From Mesorhizobium loti R88b (GTDB taxonomy: Bacteria; Pseudomonadota; Alphaproteobacteria; Rhizobiales; Rhizobiaceae): DNA of 64,000 bases. Shown here piece by piece: positions 16,418 to 25,769 of the stretch. Below the pieces are notes generated by a model, which was given only the letters and a program-made list of their open reading frames with translations, did not search any database and was not told where the DNA came from. A program made the position numbers and the translations under genes. Positions within the stretch are counted from its first letter, which is position 1, and each line of letters begins with the position of its first letter. The DNA is taken from assembly GCF_013170845.1 (NCBI RefSeq), contig NZ_CP033367.1, positions 2,543,001-2,607,000 on the forward strand, in the 5' to 3' direction.

Positions 16418-17533
16418 TCAGCCTGAGGCCTCTGGCGCGCGGCGCCCCTGCTTTTGCGGCTGTCTCTCGACAGGTGGTAATGCCAAGACTGGATCACCCG
16501 CCATTTTAGGAAATACGAGCTGATCAGCAACTTGCTTCAGATCGTCAAATTGGATTTTAGCGGCTGCGGCGTCATCACCTCCATCTGAAATTGCTGGTGG
16601 AAGCAGACGAATTTCAACGGTCATTCCGCGTTCGACACGAGCCAGAATTGATTCCAGCGCCCATTTCAGATCCGTGGCCTGCTCGTGCTTGCGACCGTCC
16701 CTTCCATCGACCTTATCCAATATCTCTTGGACCTTCGCATCGATGGATGCACCAACAACCTTATTGATCTTTGCGTCGAACAACTCCGCTATTGGGTCTT
16801 CCTTGAAAGCCGCAATCTTTTCGGTCTCAGCGCGTATCCTGCGGATATCTTCCACCTGTCTCCAGGTGCTTAATGCCCAATTCACAGCCAATCCGAGCAG
16901 TGCGATGGTCGCTGTGGAAAGTCCGAAAAAGAATTGAGGGTCTGTTGTCGAAATTTGGCGGACCTCAATTGGCTCAGCAGATCCTGTTGCCGCCTCAGAA
17001 AACGCTCGAACAGCTCTCTTAATGAATCTAAGTTCATCAATAAGTTTATCAAGATGATTTTCAAACAAGTCACGAGGCAGAAGGAAGCCAACCTCAGCTT
17101 GCCCTGGCTCTAGTTCATCTTTCTTTATACCGATAGTTAGTAATGATGCCCTAAGGCTCTTAATTTCGGAGATAAAAGCCGACCGAATCTTTATAAGTTT
17201 TGCTAGCTTGTCCTGGGCAACGGCAGGCGTGGCGGGACCATCAGACATCCATCTTTGAATTTCGCCCGCGATGTCTTCCACAAAGTAGGGACCTGCGCCA
17301 ATCTCCTCCAAGAGTTTTACCTGAGCCGGTTGGAAGGTCCGAATAAACAGATCAAGCGCCTCTTTTAGCTTCTCAATCGAGCTTGATAGGCTCTGCTGGT
17401 AGGAGGGTTCGGCTGGCGATGAGACAAGTTGCCCTAAAGCCGATGACACGTCGCTGAGCCGACTTTCGGTGGCGGCCTCATCTTCATGGGCTATAATCAG
17501 GTCGACAATCTCAAGTAATCGCGAAGCGTTCAA
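16418..17533 (-). CDS. Membrane-anchored helical protein of an AT-rich two-gene module
   Basis: A 371-residue protein with long helical stretches (residues 1-190), one clear membrane segment (FFGLSTATIALLGLAVNWAL, about 205-225), then a coiled-coil cytoplasmic part (WRQVEDIRRIRAETEKIAAF) and a disordered tail. I do not recognise the family. The start is a TTG preceded by GGGGGACGGAA. Stretches of the gene are visibly AT-rich compared with its neighbours, a sign of horizontal transfer. A sensor or effector anchor in a defence or signalling pair is possible, but this is speculation. Confidence 0.65.
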   Translation of the reverse strand: MNASRLLEIVDLIIAHEDEAATESRLSDVSSALGQLVSSPAEPSYQQSLSSSIEKLKEALDLFIRTFQPAQVKLLEEIGAGPYFVEDIAGEIQRWMSDGPATPAVAQDKLAKLIKIRSAFISEIKSLRASLLTIGIKKDELEPGQAEVGFLLPRDLFENHLDKLIDELRFIKRAVRAFSEAATGSAEPIEVRQISTTDPQFFFGLSTATIALLGLAVNWALSTWRQVEDIRRIRAETEKIAAFKEDPIAELFDAKINKVVGASIDAKVQEILDKVDGRDGRKHEQATDLKWALESILARVERGMTVEIRLLPPAISDGGDDAAAAKIQFDDLKQVADQLVFPKMAGDPVLALPPVERQPQKQGRRAPEASG

Positions 17534-17765
17534 TTCCGTCCCCCAAAGTGCTTCATTCTTTTAGCCGCTGAGCACCAAATAGAACAACACCGTAGCCTTC
17601 GGCATCTACCCAGAATGCTGATAGCCGATGGATTACTAACGCGTCCCGCCCAGCGCCTCGGCGCGGTCGCATAGCAGACGGGTTCACAACTCTAGCGGCG
17701 TCTCACGAAATATTCGTATCACAAGCGTCACAAATAAAGCGAAACTTACAGGCGATCGCGAACTA

Positions 17766-18821
17766 TCAATCCTCCAGCGTGCCTGACCTGGCATCGGCAC
17801 TCTTCCGGTCGCCGACCAGCTTCAGCAGATCCTCGCCGGCGCGGATGATGCGGCGCGAGCGGCGGGTCAGGATGATGCCGTCCTGCGGCGCGAACACTTC
17901 CGCGCGGCCATCGGCTTCACCCGGTGCGTGAACGATGGTGGCAAGGCGATCGCCCCTGGCGACGCGGTCGCCGGGCTTGACATCGTAGAGCACGGCACCC
18001 GCCCGGTGCGCAGGCATCATGTCGATGTTTTCCAACGGGGCGACGACGCCCTTGAAAGGGCCGGGTGCGGGCAGCGCGCTGTCGGTGATCACGCCGCGCG
18101 CCACCAGAAGCCGGTATAGGCCTTCGGCGTCGGCTTTGGCCAGGGAGCCATCGACATCGAGGATGCCGCGATATTCGACCGTGGTGGCGACGCGGCGATC
18201 GAACTTCGCCACGTCGGCGGGAGCGTTCTGATAGGGCATGATCGAGGCGCCCTCGAAAGTGCCGTCGGCATCTTCGCTCCACAGCACCACGGCATCGATG
18301 CCCATGGCGGCAGCGCAATCGGCCATGGCCGGCCACAGGCTGGTGTGGATGTAGAGATAGGCGAGGCCCTCGTCGTCGCAATGCAGGTCGAGCACGATGT
18401 CGTGGCCGAGCGACAGCTGCACGAGACGCGATTTCAGCCGCTGGTCGGCGCCGCCAAAGGTCGTATCGGGCAAGAGCTTGACGTCAGGCGCGGCAAGCAG
18501 CGGAAAGCTTCTGTTGAAGTTGGTGCGGGTGCCCAGATGAAAGCGGCCCTGGTGCTCGCCGAAATGATATTGCGCGCGGCCGATCGGGTTGGCCCAGGGC
18601 ACGATGGTGATGTTGCCCTTGATGCGGCCTTCGGCTTGCGCCTTGTTCAGCGCCGGCATCAACGCGTCGATGGCGACGACGCCTGGCAGTTCGCCGGCAT
18701 GAAGTGCCGCCTGCAGATAGGCCGAGGGTGCTGCCTTGTCGCCGCCTGTGAAGCGGAACACCGGGAATTCGTAGGAAACGCCCTCGCTGTCACCGGCGAT
18801 GCGTTCGATGGATTTTTGCAT
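17766..18821 (-). CDS. Succinylglutamate desuccinylase/aspartoacylase-family protein
   Basis: A 351-residue zinc-hydrolase-like protein. Zn ligands are visible as HAGELPG (about residue 45) and LDLHCDDEG (about 147), and NFNRSFP (about 105) holds the Arg usual for the family. The C-terminal part (DVKPGDRVARGDRLATIV) is a barrel-like domain. It probably deacylates an N-acyl amino acid; this group is not characterised as true AstE. The ATG at 18821 has GGGAGGAA just upstream, so the TTG-initiated extension to 18836 is rejected. The interval 17534-17765 shows nothing recognisable. Confidence 0.83.
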   Translation of the reverse strand: MQKSIERIAGDSEGVSYEFPVFRFTGGDKAAPSAYLQAALHAGELPGVVAIDALMPALNKAQAEGRIKGNITIVPWANPIGRAQYHFGEHQGRFHLGTRTNFNRSFPLLAAPDVKLLPDTTFGGADQRLKSRLVQLSLGHDIVLDLHCDDEGLAYLYIHTSLWPAMADCAAAMGIDAVVLWSEDADGTFEGASIMPYQNAPADVAKFDRRVATTVEYRGILDVDGSLAKADAEGLYRLLVARGVITDSALPAPGPFKGVVAPLENIDMMPAHRAGAVLYDVKPGDRVARGDRLATIVHAPGEADGRAEVFAPQDGIILTRRSRRIIRAGEDLLKLVGDRKSADARSGTLED

Positions 18822-18933
18822 GACTTCCTCCCTCAACAGCGACGAGACATGCCCATTTGAGGACGCAGATGTCGATTGGTCCAGCTTGCCGCGCTATGGG
18901 CGCAAGATTTCTGTCCCGTTGACGAAGAGACGT

Positions 18934-20109
18934 CTACTCCGCGGCAGCCTGAAGCGGGACAGGCGCGCGCCGGTCCAGCGCCTGCGACAGCACCGCCACG
19001 GTGACCGCCAGCAAGGCGAGTACCGCGCCGACCAGTGGCAGGTGGGCGTAGGAAACGCCGGCCGAAAGCGCCACGCCGCCGATCCAGGCGCCACTGGCAT
19101 TGCCGACATTGAAGGCGCCCTGGTTCAGCGTCGCGGCAAGGTTCGGTCCTTCCGAGGCCGCCTCGACGACGCGAATCTGCAGCGGCGGCACGACGACGAA
19201 GATCAGCAGGCCCCAGAGGAAGACGATGCCGATGGCCACACTTGCGATGGCGCCGAACTGCATGAAACCGACGAATAGCACCGCCATCAGCAGCAGCGTG
19301 CCGATGACCGTCGGCATCAGCTTCCAGTCCGCCAGTCGGCCACCGATAATGTTGCCGATGGTCATGCCGGCGCCGAACAGCAACAGCACCCAGGTGACAT
19401 CAGAGGTCGACAGGCCGGAGACGTCGGTGAGGTATGGCTTGATGTAGGTGAAGACCGCAAACAGGCTGGCCGAGGCCAGCGAGGCGATCAGCATCGCCAG
19501 CCAGACCTGCAATTTGCCCAGCACGCGCAACTCGCCGCGCAGGCCGCCGCCGCTCGGTTCAGCGACATTAGACGGCACCAGCCAGGCGATTGCCGCGACC
19601 GAAATCAGGCCGATGCCGACCACGGCGATGAATGTGGAGCGCCAGCCGAAGGCTTCGCCAAGTGCTGTGCCGGCAGGAACGCCCAGAATGTTCGAAAGCG
19701 TCAGGCCGGCAAACATCATAGCCATGGCGCTCGCGCGCTTGTTGCGCGGCACCAGGCTCGCCGCAACCACCGAGCCGATGCCGAAGAAAGCGCCGTGGCC
19801 GAAGGCGGTGAAGACGCGCGCGGCCATCAGCGTCCAATAGTCAGGTGCGATGGCGCAAAACAGATTGCCGACTACAAACGAAGCGGTAAGCCCGACCAGC
19901 ACCGGCTTGCGCGGCAGATGCGCGGTGGCCATGGCGACGATCGGGGCGCCGAAGACCACGCCCAACGCATAGCCGGTGACCAGCAATCCGGCTGACGGGA
20001 TCGATACGCGGAGGTCCGCTGCGACCTCGGGCAGCAGGCCCATGATGACGAATTCGGTGGTGCCGATGCAGAAGGACGCAATGGCAAGCGCAAGGATCGG
20101 CAAAGGCAT
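18934..20109 (-). CDS. MFS transporter, DHA1 (AraJ/YdhP-like) efflux protein
   Basis: A 391-residue protein with 12 predicted membrane helices. The opening MPLPILALAIASFCIGTTEF and MGLLPEVAADLRVSIPSAG is typical of AraJ/YdhP-type sugar or drug efflux proteins. The motif A loop is poorly kept (ATAHLPRKPVLV), and FGHGAFFGIGSVVAASLVP lies in helix 4. I chose the ATG at 20109 because the upstream extension is not hydrophobic. Substrate unknown. Confidence 0.86.
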   Translation of the reverse strand: MPLPILALAIASFCIGTTEFVIMGLLPEVAADLRVSIPSAGLLVTGYALGVVFGAPIVAMATAHLPRKPVLVGLTASFVVGNLFCAIAPDYWTLMAARVFTAFGHGAFFGIGSVVAASLVPRNKRASAMAMMFAGLTLSNILGVPAGTALGEAFGWRSTFIAVVGIGLISVAAIAWLVPSNVAEPSGGGLRGELRVLGKLQVWLAMLIASLASASLFAVFTYIKPYLTDVSGLSTSDVTWVLLLFGAGMTIGNIIGGRLADWKLMPTVIGTLLLMAVLFVGFMQFGAIASVAIGIVFLWGLLIFVVVPPLQIRVVEAASEGPNLAATLNQGAFNVGNASGAWIGGVALSAGVSYAHLPLVGAVLALLAVTVAVLSQALDRRAPVPLQAAAE

Positions 20110-20220
20110 GGAGCGTCCAGACTGAATCGGTTCAATTTCGAGATTGAACGATGAGTTGAGCCATGCGCAATACACATTGCTGCAATGCACCAATGCAGAA
20201 AGTCCAGAGCTTCACGTGCC

Positions 20221-21597
20221 TTAGACCAGCGGTTTCAGTTCCTGGGCAATCGTGGGCAGCAGCTCCGAGACGGTCGGATGGATATGGACGGCGCGCGCCA
20301 GTGTGTCGACCGGCGCCTTGGCGTACATCAAATCGAGCACGCAATGCACCGTTTCGTCGCCGCCGGGGCCGAGCACCGAACAGCCGAGGATTTCCCTGGT
20401 GTCGGCATCGACGAGGATCTTCATGAAGCCTTGCGTCTCGCCTTTTTCCACGGCGCGGCCGACACGGGTCATTGGCCGTTGGCCGACCAGTGCGCGGCGG
20501 CCGGACCTTTTCACGGACGCCTCGGTCATGCCGCAGCGGCCGAGCGGCGGATCGATGAACAGGCCATAGCTCTCTATGCGGTCGCTGACCTTGCGGGGAT
20601 CATTGTCGAGCAGGTTTGCGGCGACGATCTCATAGTCGTTGTAGGAGGTGTGGGTGAAGGCGCCCTTGCCGTTGCAGTCGCCCATCGCCCAGATGCCGGG
20701 CACGCTGGTGCGCAACTGGTCATCGACAGAGACGAAGCCGCGCTTGTCGACTTCGACGCCGGCTTTGTCGAGGCCGAGATCGTCGGTGTTGGGGGTCCGG
20801 CCGAGCGCCAGCAGCACATGTGAGCCAACGGCCGGCGGCTTGCCGGCGGAGAAGGTCACGGCGATATCGTGGCCCTGTCTGGCGAAGCCGATATCATCGG
20901 CACCGACATGGACTGCAATGCCTTCGTTTTCGAGGATCGACTGGATGGCGGCCGAGACGTCCTCGTCTTCGCGGCCGGTCAGGCGTCGGCTCTTTTCGAT
21001 GACGGTGACTTCGCTGCCGAAGCGGCGGAACATCTGCGCGAATTCGAGCGAGATGTAGCTGCCGCCGACAACGACGAGATGGCGCGGCAGAACGTCGAGA
21101 TCCATCATCGACGAGTTGGTCAAATAGTCGATGTCATTAATGCCGGGCAGGTCTGGCACCGAGGCGCGGCCGCCGGTGTTGAGGAAGATCTTTTCGGCGG
21201 TCAGCAGATCATCGCCGACGCGCACCGTGTTGGCGGATTCGAAGCGCGCATGGCCGCGATAGAGGGTGCAGCCCTTCATCCCGGCGATCCAGGTCTCCAG
21301 ATTGCCGCGGGCGTCGTTGGTCACCTTGTCCTTGCGCGCCTTGATCCTGGCATAGTCGACGCCGACCGGGCCAGAAAACGTCACGCCATAGTCGGCGGCG
21401 CGCCGCGCCAGATGCGCGGCATAGGCGCTGGCGACCATGGTCTTGGTCGGCATGCAGCCGGTGTTGACGCAGGTGCCGCCGACCAGCTTGCGCTCAATCA
21501 GCGCCACGCTCATGCCGGCTGAAGTCAGCCGTCCGGCCAAGGGAGAACCGGCCTGTCCGGCGCCGATGATTATGGCGTCGAAGGTTTTGGCCGTCAT
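20221..21597 (-). CDS. FAD-dependent disulfide oxidoreductase (mercuric reductase/RclA-like)
   Basis: A 458-residue class-I flavoprotein disulfide reductase: FAD-binding IIIGAGQAGSPLAGRL (about residue 10), redox-active pair in GGTCVNTGCMPTK (about 41-48), NADPH domain VVVGGSYISLEFAQMFR (about 175), second FAD motif SVPGIWAMGDCNGKGAF and a C-terminal dimer domain ending HIHPTVSELLPTI. It lacks the N-terminal metal-binding domain and the vicinal C-terminal Cys pair of MerA, so mercury reduction is unlikely; it is nearer to RclA-type enzymes. Its ATG overlaps the stop of the DUF4126 gene. Confidence 0.88.
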   Translation of the reverse strand: MTAKTFDAIIIGAGQAGSPLAGRLTSAGMSVALIERKLVGGTCVNTGCMPTKTMVASAYAAHLARRAADYGVTFSGPVGVDYARIKARKDKVTNDARGNLETWIAGMKGCTLYRGHARFESANTVRVGDDLLTAEKIFLNTGGRASVPDLPGINDIDYLTNSSMMDLDVLPRHLVVVGGSYISLEFAQMFRRFGSEVTVIEKSRRLTGREDEDVSAAIQSILENEGIAVHVGADDIGFARQGHDIAVTFSAGKPPAVGSHVLLALGRTPNTDDLGLDKAGVEVDKRGFVSVDDQLRTSVPGIWAMGDCNGKGAFTHTSYNDYEIVAANLLDNDPRKVSDRIESYGLFIDPPLGRCGMTEASVKRSGRRALVGQRPMTRVGRAVEKGETQGFMKILVDADTREILGCSVLGPGGDETVHCVLDLMYAKAPVDTLARAVHIHPTVSELLPTIAQELKPLV

Positions 21598-22055
21598 GCC
21601 ACCGCAGCCACGATCAGCAGGCCGCCGATGATCGCTACTGCGTCCTCGATGAAGGCGGCGGGCGGATCCTTGCCGAAAGCGGCCGCCATCCTGCCGCGCG
21701 CTTCAGCACCGCCCAGCGTGCCGATGACCGCGCCGATGGCGCCAGCAATCAGACCGCCGATGGTGGCGCCGCCCGAGGCGCCGATCACCGCGCCGCTGAA
21801 GGCGCCAAGCAGGATGCGGGCGCCGAACTGCTGCGGCACCTTGCGGCTTGGTGTCGACGGCAACTGGTCTGTGACCAGCTCGACGATGGCCAGGATGGTG
21901 AAGATGCCGACAGCGGCCCAATGGCTCATGAAGCTGGCCCAGGTGCCGGCAACAGGCAGCCAGCCGAGATACGCGCCCCACGCAACGGCGGCCGGCGCGG
22001 TCATGGCACGAAGGCCGGCAATGACGCCGATCAGAAGTGCAAAGAGATAGAGCAT
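21594..22055 (-). CDS. DUF4126-type membrane protein
   Basis: A 153-residue membrane protein with about four helices and a glycine-rich middle (ASGGATIGGLIAGAIGAVIG), opening YLFALLIGVIAGLRAMTAPA as in DUF4126. Function unknown. GGGGATCAACC precedes the ATG at 22055. Its stop overlaps the start of the flavoprotein gene by four bases, so the two are co-translated. Confidence 0.8.
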   Translation of the reverse strand: MLYLFALLIGVIAGLRAMTAPAAVAWGAYLGWLPVAGTWASFMSHWAAVGIFTILAIVELVTDQLPSTPSRKVPQQFGARILLGAFSGAVIGASGGATIGGLIAGAIGAVIGTLGGAEARGRMAAAFGKDPPAAFIEDAVAIIGGLLIVAAVA

Positions 22056-22195
22056 GGTTGATCCCCCTCGATCCCGGGCCAGGACAGCCCTGAAAAGGCA
22101 AGCTACCATAGGTCCGGTATTTGGCCACTACTCGCGTCGGCGCTTTCCGCCGGCCGCTATTGTGCTTTGCGATGACGTCAATTGGAGACCCCGCC

Positions 22196-22753
22196 ATGGC
22201 TGGAAACGAGCGCACGAAGATGGCGGCCGGCGAATGGTACACTTGCCTCGATGACGAGTTGGAGGTCTTGCGCGTCACCGCGCGCGACGCAGTGTTCGAG
22301 CACAATTCCTTGCCGCCAAGGCAGCGCGGCAATCTCGGGCCGGGCCTGAAGGCATTGCTCGGCGGCGCGGGCGAGGGCGCCCGTATCGAGGCGCCGTTCC
22401 ACTGCGCCTATGGCTTCAATATCTTTCTCGGCGACGGCGTCTTTCTCAATGCCGGCTGCACCGTCCTCGACACGGCAAGCGTGCGCATCGGCAAGAGAAC
22501 GCTGCTTGGCCCCAATGTGCAGATCTATTGCGCCGAGCACCACAAGGAAGCGGCGGGACGGCAGGCGGGACTCGAGATCGCCAGGCCGGTCGAAATCGGC
22601 GCCAATGCCTGGATCGGCGGCAGCGCCATCATCCTTGGCGGTGTCAGCATCGGCGAGGGCGCCATTGTCGGCGCCGGTGCCGTGGTGACGCGCGACGTGC
22701 CTGCCAACACCACGGTGGTTGGCAATCCGGCGCGACCGGTCAAGCGCCGTTGA
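22196..22753 (+). CDS. Maltose/galactoside O-acetyltransferase-like (Maa/LacA/NodL type)
   Basis: A 185-residue protein with the N-terminal Maa domain (MAAGEWYTCLDDELEVLRV) followed by a left-handed beta-helix of hexapeptide repeats (IFLGDGVFLNAGCTVLDT, IGANAWIGGSAIILGGVSIG). The catalytic His is in YCAEHHKEAAGR (about residue 120). It transfers acetyl from acetyl-CoA to a sugar. NodL belongs to the same family, but no nod genes are near. GGAG lies eight bases before the ATG at 22196. It converges with the kinase gene. Confidence 0.87.
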   Translation: MAGNERTKMAAGEWYTCLDDELEVLRVTARDAVFEHNSLPPRQRGNLGPGLKALLGGAGEGARIEAPFHCAYGFNIFLGDGVFLNAGCTVLDTASVRIGKRTLLGPNVQIYCAEHHKEAAGRQAGLEIARPVEIGANAWIGGSAIILGGVSIGEGAIVGAGAVVTRDVPANTTVVGNPARPVKRR

Positions 22754-22755
22754 CA

Positions 22756-24090
22756 TTACACGGCGGGAAACCGGATCGTCGCTTCAAAACCGTCCTGCCG
22801 GCCGGATGCCGGTGAGTTCAGGATCAACGTTGCATCGATCTGTTGCAGGATCTTGTTGACGATCGCCAGTCCGAGTCCCGATCCGTCGGCACGCGTTGCG
22901 CCGCGTTCGAACCGTTTGACGAGACCGGCTGGGGTCAGGACCACCGGGCCTTGATTGATCACGCTGAGCTGGGCATCCTCGTCGATGCGAACGACAACCT
23001 CGCCGCCTTCGGTGCCATGCCGCAAGGCATTCTCGATGAGGTTGCGCAGGACGATGGCCAATGCATCCGTATCAATCGCGGCCAGCGCCTTGCCTTTGTC
23101 GGGCGTTTCAAGGCGAAGGCGACGCTTGTTCTGGCCGTGCTGCTCGAAGTCCGCGACCACCAATGCGGCGACCGCGGCAAGGTCGGCTGACTTGCCGGCG
23201 ATCGCTACTCCGGCATCGGCGCGCGCCAGCTGCATCAGCTTTTCGGACAGGCCGGCGAGGTCGGATAGGGCGGCCTTTATCTGGCGCGGGCGTTTTCTTG
23301 CCGCCTCGTCGGGAGCTTCCGCGATCAGGCGCTCCGTTTGTGCCAATGCGCCGGCGATCGGCGTGCGCAATTCATGCGCGGCGTTCGCGGTGAATTCCTT
23401 TTCGGCGTCGAGCGCCATGTGCAGGCGCCGCATCAGGCTGTTGACCGACTTGGCGATTGCCGCAAGTTCGGAGGGCAGGTCTTCGGTGCGGATCGGGGCA
23501 AGGTTGTCGCCGTGACGGGCGCTGATCTCGCCGCGCAGTGTCGCGATCGGTCTCAGGAAACGCGCCAGGGTCAGCCACGCGACAAGTGCGCTCAACGGGA
23601 TGAGGATGACCATCGGTATCAGGAAGCCGGTGGCGGCTTCGAACGTTTCCTCATTGCGCCGTGCGTCGAGCTCGGCGACCTGGATGAAAACGGTGCCGCT
23701 GACCGCCGGCTCGGTGTAGATGCGCCATCCAGCGGCCTCAGAAAAACCTTTCGCGAGGTCAGCCGTGAGCGGCTCCGCGGGAGCATCATAGGAGTGTATG
23801 AGAACGCGACCGCCGGCGTCCCGCACCTGGAAAATCAGGCGGTCGCCGTCATCGTCTGAAACAGCCTCCGCAAGCCTGCGCGGCGATTGCGACGCCTCGC
23901 GTCCGAAAAGATCGTCGATGACCAGCGGCAGCAGCCGACGCGCTGCTTCCTGCATGGAACTGTCCATGGCTTCGTTGATTTCACGATGCAGCGTGATGCT
24001 GCCGGTGCCCGCTGCGACCAAGCCGAAGGCCACCGTGAGCAGGATCAGCGAAGCAACGAGGCGACCCACAAGGCTGTTGAAGACCCTCAT
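22756..24090 (-). CDS. Sensor histidine kinase (QseC/TctE type)
   Basis: A 444-residue inner-membrane kinase: a first helix (LVGRLVASLILLTVAFGLVA), a periplasmic region of about 130 residues, a second helix (FLIPMVILIPLSALVAWLT), a HAMP-like segment, H-box AAHELRTPIAG (His about residue 240), N-box NLIENALRHG and G-box GSGLGLAIVNKIL. The ATG overlaps the stop of the regulator gene (ATGA). The pair is divergent from the PepSY-cytochrome b genes, so these are the likely targets. The long upstream extension in this frame overlaps the regulator and is not real. Confidence 0.9.
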   Translation of the reverse strand: MRVFNSLVGRLVASLILLTVAFGLVAAGTGSITLHREINEAMDSSMQEAARRLLPLVIDDLFGREASQSPRRLAEAVSDDDGDRLIFQVRDAGGRVLIHSYDAPAEPLTADLAKGFSEAAGWRIYTEPAVSGTVFIQVAELDARRNEETFEAATGFLIPMVILIPLSALVAWLTLARFLRPIATLRGEISARHGDNLAPIRTEDLPSELAAIAKSVNSLMRRLHMALDAEKEFTANAAHELRTPIAGALAQTERLIAEAPDEAARKRPRQIKAALSDLAGLSEKLMQLARADAGVAIAGKSADLAAVAALVVADFEQHGQNKRRLRLETPDKGKALAAIDTDALAIVLRNLIENALRHGTEGGEVVVRIDEDAQLSVINQGPVVLTPAGLVKRFERGATRADGSGLGLAIVNKILQQIDATLILNSPASGRQDGFEATIRFPAV

Positions 24091-24746
24091 GGAGATGCCA
24101 GGCGGTAGCCCAGCCCCCTTACGGTCGTGAGGGTCTCGCGCCCGATCTTCTTGCGCAGGCGGCTGACATAGACTTCGACGGTGTTGCTTTCGATCTCCGC
24201 GCCGAAGGCATAGAGCGCATCCTCGATCTGGTTCTTGGCGACGGTAACGCCGGGCCGGCGCAAGAACTGCTCCAGCACCGCCCATTCGCGCGACGTCAGC
24301 ATGGCCTCCACGCCGTCGACGATAACGCGGCGCGCGGCCTGGTCGATTTCGACCGGCCCAAGCCGGATCAAGGGATTGGGGTTCCCCCCATAACGACGCG
24401 CGACCGCGGCAAGGCGTGCGGACAACTCGCTGAGATCGAACGGCTTGACCAGATAGTCGTCCGCCCCGGAGTTCAGCCCCGCTATGCGGTCCGAGAGCTG
24501 GTCGCGCGCGGTCAGGATGATGACTGGCGTATCGGTACCTTCCCGGCGTAGCGTCTGCAGGAATTCGAGGCCCTTGCCGTCGGGCAGATGCAGGTCGAGC
24601 AGGACGAGTTCATAGGAGACGACACGGAGGTGATCGCCCGCACCGCCAAGCGTCGTGCTCCAGTCCACGGCGTGGCCGTCGGCAGCGATATGGTCGCGCA
24701 CCGCTTCGCCCAGCACCCGGTCATCTTCGATCAGCAGAACGCGCAC
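24087..24746 (-). CDS. OmpR/PhoB-family response regulator
   Basis: A 219-residue regulator: receiver domain with acidic pocket IEDDR, phospho-acceptor Asp51 in LLDLHLPDGKG, Thr in ILTARDQ and Lys in LVKPFDLSEL, then a winged-helix domain (LTSREWAVLEQFLRRPG, SNTVEVYVSRLRKKIG, VRGLGYRL). The GTG at 24746 follows GGAGG; the frame extends upstream to 24887 but without a domain. It forms an operon with the kinase at 22756, which overlaps by four bases. Confidence 0.9.
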   Translation of the reverse strand: MRVLLIEDDRVLGEAVRDHIAADGHAVDWSTTLGGAGDHLRVVSYELVLLDLHLPDGKGLEFLQTLRREGTDTPVIILTARDQLSDRIAGLNSGADDYLVKPFDLSELSARLAAVARRYGGNPNPLIRLGPVEIDQAARRVIVDGVEAMLTSREWAVLEQFLRRPGVTVAKNQIEDALYAFGAEIESNTVEVYVSRLRKKIGRETLTTVRGLGYRLASP

Positions 24747-24913
24747 TTCGCCTCCGTGTCGCGGCAACACGCCGCCTTCATGCGGCACGAGGCTGACAGG
24801 AAGCTGAATGAAAGCCAACTGAGGCTTTTGCACGATGCGATGCGTGTTCAGGCTGCTGTCAGGTTTTGCGGCCAAGGTCCTCGACATCGGAATTGGCCGA
24901 TGGAGAAAACAAG

Positions 24914-25180
24914 ATGAAGACCTTGATCCTGACCGCGCTGGTTATGGCTTTTGCCGGGCCGGCCTTCGCCGCCGACAAATGCGATGTGCCGACCGACCAG
25001 TGGCAGCCGCGCGAAGCCCTGCAGAAGAAGCTTGAAAGCGAAGGTTGGAAAGTTCGCAGCATCAAGACGGAACATGGCTGCTATGAAGCCAAGGCGCTCG
25101 ACGCCAATGGCAAGAAGCTGGAAGCGGTCTTCAATCCCAAGACGCTCGAGTCGGTCGGCGCCGATTCCGACGACGGTTGA
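24914..25180 (+). CDS. Exported PepSY-domain protein
   Basis: An 88-residue protein with a signal peptide (MKTLILTALVMAFAGPAFAA) and a single PepSY-like domain (REALQKKLESEGWKVRSIKT, CYEAKALDANGKKLEAVFNP). Such small periplasmic proteins are common next to cytochrome b561-like membrane proteins and OmpR/kinase pairs, probably sensing or modulating redox or metal state. It is followed five bases later by the cytochrome b gene and is divergent from the regulator pair. Confidence 0.85.
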   Translation: MKTLILTALVMAFAGPAFAADKCDVPTDQWQPREALQKKLESEGWKVRSIKTEHGCYEAKALDANGKKLEAVFNPKTLESVGADSDDG

Positions 25181-25185
25181 TCGCC

Positions 25186-25746
25186 ATGAACGCCACCGTT
25201 TCGACACGAGAACAATTGGTCAAGGTCTGGAGCCCTTATGTCCGCCTCTTTCACTGGTCGCTGGTCCTGTGTGTTGCTGTGGCGTGGCTTTCTTCCGGCG
25301 AAATCATGAAGGTGCATGAGTTGGCCGGCTACAGCGCGGGCGTGTTGATAGCTTCCCGGCTGATCGCCGGCTTGGTTGGATCTGGATACACGCGCTTCCG
25401 TCAGTTCGTGCGTGGGCCGCGCGTGGTGAGTTCTTATCTCGCCGACGTGGCGCATGGCGATGAAAAGCGTTATCTCGGCCACAACCCCGCCGGCGGTGCC
25501 ATGGTGCTGGCGCTTCTGGCTTGCGTGGCGGGAATTGCGCTGACCGGCTGGATGCAGACCACCGATGCCTGGTGGGGCGTGGCCTGGGTCGAGGACACGC
25601 ACAAGATCCTGGGCAATGGTATCCTGGTGCTGATCGGACTGCATGTTGGCGGCGTGCTGCTCGCCAGCCTGCGTCATCATGAGAATCTGGTTCGCGCCAT
25701 GATCACCGGCCGTAAGCGCGCGCCATCGCCGGAAGACGTTGCCTGA
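25186..25746 (+). CDS. Cytochrome b561-like membrane protein
   Basis: A 186-residue protein with four membrane helices and four candidate haem-ligand histidines: YVRLFHWSLVLCVAVAW (helix 1), KVHELAGYSAGVLI (helix 2), EDTHKILGNG and LVLIGLHVGGVLL (helices 3-4). This is the di-haem cytochrome b561/Ni-Fe-hydrogenase b-subunit fold, moving electrons across the inner membrane. The ATG at 25186 begins five bases after the PepSY stop. Confidence 0.88.
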   Translation: MNATVSTREQLVKVWSPYVRLFHWSLVLCVAVAWLSSGEIMKVHELAGYSAGVLIASRLIAGLVGSGYTRFRQFVRGPRVVSSYLADVAHGDEKRYLGHNPAGGAMVLALLACVAGIALTGWMQTTDAWWGVAWVEDTHKILGNGILVLIGLHVGGVLLASLRHHENLVRAMITGRKRAPSPEDVA

Positions 25747-25769
25747 CCGCTAAGAGAGTGGAAATGCAG

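Noticed and set aside
17534..17765. Attachment site or tRNA remnant next to the AT-rich island
   Set aside because: I found no tRNA-like cloverleaf and no matching direct repeat at the other end (15884-15952).
20221..21597. Mercuric reductase (merA)
   Set aside because: It lacks the N-terminal metal-binding domain and the C-terminal vicinal Cys pair; no other mer genes are present.
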